Source: Bacteroidota bacterium (GTDB lineage: Bacteria; Bacteroidota; Bacteroidia; Bacteroidales; Tenuifilaceae). From it: DNA of 7,794 nucleotides. How positions within the stretch are numbered: the first letter of the stretch is position 1; each line of letters begins with the position of its first letter. Below, piece by piece: positions 6,557-7,794 of the stretch. A model generated the notes under the pieces. That model saw nothing but the letters and a program-made list of their open reading frames with translations, did no database searches and had not been told where the DNA came from. The stretch covers positions 1 through 7,794 of the forward strand of contig JAEXVC010000030.1 of the NCBI GenBank assembly GCA_023406715.1, in the 5' to 3' direction. Both the position numbers and the translations under genes were made by a program.

Positions 6557-6589
6557 AACCCTGACAGGCGGTTAAGGCCTGTCAGGGTT
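6557..6589. repeat. Perfect 13-bp hairpin between the secreted-protein gene and the CHU_C gene
   Basis: AACCCTGACAGGC (6557-6569) and GCCTGTCAGGGTT (6577-6589) are exact reverse complements separated by GGTTAAG. In the minus-strand transcript the hairpin begins 24 nt after the stop of the 304-residue gene and ends 34 nt before the TTG start of the next gene. The sequence after it (TTTAAATAG) is not a proper T-tract. The element could be a partial terminator, an mRNA-stabilising 3' end or a copy of a dispersed palindromic repeat. Confidence 0.85.
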
Positions 6590-6612
6590 AGAAATTTTGT
6601 TATACTAAACTA

Positions 6613-7527
6613 TTAGTATCTGAATGCATTTGGAATGTGGTAAACTGGACCAGTAACAGGAGTTGGGTTAACAATAAACACAACAGTGTTGTCGGTAAAA
6701 GCATAAGAAACCAATCCTTGAACGTAGTCAGATTTGTGGCTAATTGCAGAAATAATACCATTGTTTGCAGTTGCAGCACCAGTAGCTTCGTTGAAAGTGT
6801 AGGTATAACGAGTACGGTGATTGTTGCTAACAACTAAAGCAGAAGAGTTAACTGAGTAAGTAAAGTTTGGAGTTGTACCACCAATCTCATCACCATGGTT
6901 AGCTTTTCCGTTTAATGGGAAGTTAACAAAAGCTGCGTTTGTAGAAACATTAGTTATTAGAGCGCCAGAACCATCAATTTCGTCAACAACCTCTGAAACA
7001 GAGAAAGCATAAGAAGCAAGTGCGTTAGGAACATTTTCAGTAATGTTAAGAGCAATTGCTTGAGCTCCTTGATCTCCACAGAATGTTGTGTTATCAGCTG
7101 TTGGAGTTGTAGCAACAGGAGCAGCAACAACGTTAATATTAGTTGTGCGAGGAGTTGCATCAAAACATCCAATCAAGGTGTTACGCTCGTTTACATCTAC
7201 AGTATAAACGCCAACTGCAGGATTAGTAAACTCAACCCAGTTTTGAGCAACATATGTGTTTGTTGCTACTGGAGCGGTTGCTGTTAAACCAGCAAATACG
7301 AATCTCCACTCAGAGTTAGCGCCTAAGTTTGAGTTTGTAGCAGCAACATAGGTTGGGCTATAAATTGGGTCTGGTAGAGTGTACAAGCGGAAAGTACGTC
7401 CAGCAGTTTGATACATAGCTGTAGCCTCATCTTGGCTATAGTCTACATAAATTTGTGCGTTAGCACTAGCAAACATAAAAGTGGCCATTATAACTAAAGC
7501 CAAGTTTAAAAGTGTCGATTTTCTCAT
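6613..7527 (-). CDS. Secreted protein of unknown family, first gene of the T9SS-linked set
   Basis: I do not recognise a named family. The 304-residue protein has a clear signal peptide (MRKSTLLNLALVIMATFMFASANA, cleavage likely before Q25). The mature chain is rich in Ala, Thr, Asn and Val, has only two cysteines (121 and 150) and only two lysines after the signal peptide (208 and 265). Residues 105-134 (VGVYTVDVNE through IGC to NINVV) match in pattern the Ig-like segment of the neighbouring CHU_C protein (residues 86-111). There is no full T9SS sorting domain, but the protein ends PTPVTGPVYHIPNAFRY, and IPNAF is how CHU_C domains commonly begin. Codons are largely GCT, GTT/GTA, AAC, ACA and CGT/CGC, a regular usage suggesting strong expression. 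ATG7527 follows an A/T-rich leader without Shine-Dalgarno. A structural surface subunit is a hypothesis. Confidence 0.8.
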   Translation of the reverse strand: MRKSTLLNLALVIMATFMFASANAQIYVDYSQDEATAMYQTAGRTFRLYTLPDPIYSPTYVAATNSNLGANSEWRFVFAGLTATAPVATNTYVAQNWVEFTNPAVGVYTVDVNERNTLIGCFDATPRTTNINVVAAPVATTPTADNTTFCGDQGAQAIALNITENVPNALASYAFSVSEVVDEIDGSGALITNVSTNAAFVNFPLNGKANHGDEIGGTTPNFTYSVNSSALVVSNNHRTRYTYTFNEATGAATANNGIISAISHKSDYVQGLVSYAFTDNTVVFIVNPTPVTGPVYHIPNAFRY

Positions 7528-7794
7528 AGTGTTAAATTTTAAAGTTTATAATTTAAAAACTGATTTTCTTTTGTTTGTGCCGGGTTTATCGGCTTATTAT
7601 TTTAATTCGCGTTTCACGCCAAACAGGTTTTCTTTATACTGAGCAAACCTTAAACTCTACATACTTTCCACTAGGGTGGCTGTTTGTTGTCTTCCTTTTG
7701 TCGTTTATCTTTCCTTCTATTTACCATCGAATTGCTTTGTTTATCCGTTTATCAACAACTATTACGGAGGAGTGTTTAAAAGGTTGTTGTGATG
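7528..7794 (-). promoter_or_regulatory. Long upstream region of the secreted-protein operon; no gene seen
   Basis: These 267 bases contain no convincing open frame. Read on the reverse strand, the last 30 bases before ATG7527 are nearly all A and T, as in well-expressed Bacteroidota leaders. The best promoter candidate is weak: AAGGTTTG (7651-7644), one mismatch from TAnnTTTG, which would give a leader of roughly 110 nt. A small GCCG/CGGC hairpin can form around 7578-7592. Near the edge, CAACAAC (7753-7759) and GTTGTTG (7783-7789) form a short inverted repeat with a 23-nt spacer. The promoter could also lie beyond the right edge. Confidence 0.35.

Noticed and set aside
6957..7172. Very leucine-rich open frame inside the secreted-protein gene, same strand, shifted frame
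   Set aside because: It follows from the real gene's repeated GCT/GTT/ACA codons read out of frame; no start context or independent support.
7060..7287. Cysteine- and serine-rich open frame on the plus strand opposite the secreted-protein gene
   Set aside because: Its composition mirrors the alanine- and threonine-rich codons of the opposite strand; no promoter or homology is recognisable.
7764..7794. GGAGGAG followed by ATG at the right edge, as a possible plus-strand gene start
   Set aside because: The purine run is about 20 nt from the ATG, too far for a ribosome-binding site, and no coding sequence remains in the window to test it.
7528..7794. Riboswitch or structured RNA in the long leader of the secreted-protein operon
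   Set aside because: Only short, weak stems were found by eye and no known riboswitch core was recognised.

Overview
The window comes from a member of the Bacteroidota, most likely a Bacteroidales/Marinilabiliales-type or related lineage. The evidence is a PorP/SprF-family protein, a type IX secretion (T9SS) type B sorting domain, A/T-rich leaders with little Shine-Dalgarno sequence, and matches to the Bacteroidota -7 promoter box TAnnTTTG. The base composition is AT-rich. No tRNA, rRNA, CRISPR array or insertion sequence is visible.

Left part (1-1608, minus strand). A VanZ-like small membrane protein is followed after 12 nt by LegB, a nucleotide-sugar 4,6-dehydratase. LegB is followed after 15 nt by the first 64 codons of LegC, a PLP aminotransferase that runs off the left edge. 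LegB and LegC perform the first two steps of legionaminic-acid-type nonulosonic acid biosynthesis, so the window clips the edge of a surface-glycan cluster.

Middle (1609-4146). A short divergent promoter region separates the glycan operon from two plus-strand genes: a YhbP/UPF0306-family flavin-fold protein and an extended-SDR oxidoreductase. The SDR gene converges on lgt (prolipoprotein diacylglyceryl transferase, minus strand). The 45-nt gap between them, plus the last codons of the SDR gene, holds an inverted repeat built from 9-bp dimer units. Copies of the same unit occur at 1611-1650, and degenerate relatives lie in the gap upstream of lgt (4210-4280).

Right part (4309-7794, minus strand). 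Three genes look like a dedicated surface module. A 304-residue secreted protein of unknown family comes first. It is followed by a perfect 13-bp hairpin and then a 366-residue protein with Ig/PKD-like segments and a C-terminal gliding-motility-associated (CHU_C, T9SS type B) sorting domain that starts at TTG. A PorP/SprF-like outer-membrane protein and a strong intrinsic terminator close the set. The type B protein and PorP/SprF partner match the known SprB-SprF logic of T9SS substrates. The role of the 304-residue protein is unknown. It shares a short Ig-like signature with the type B protein and ends in a tail that resembles the first residues of a CHU_C domain. This module is the most interesting part of the window.
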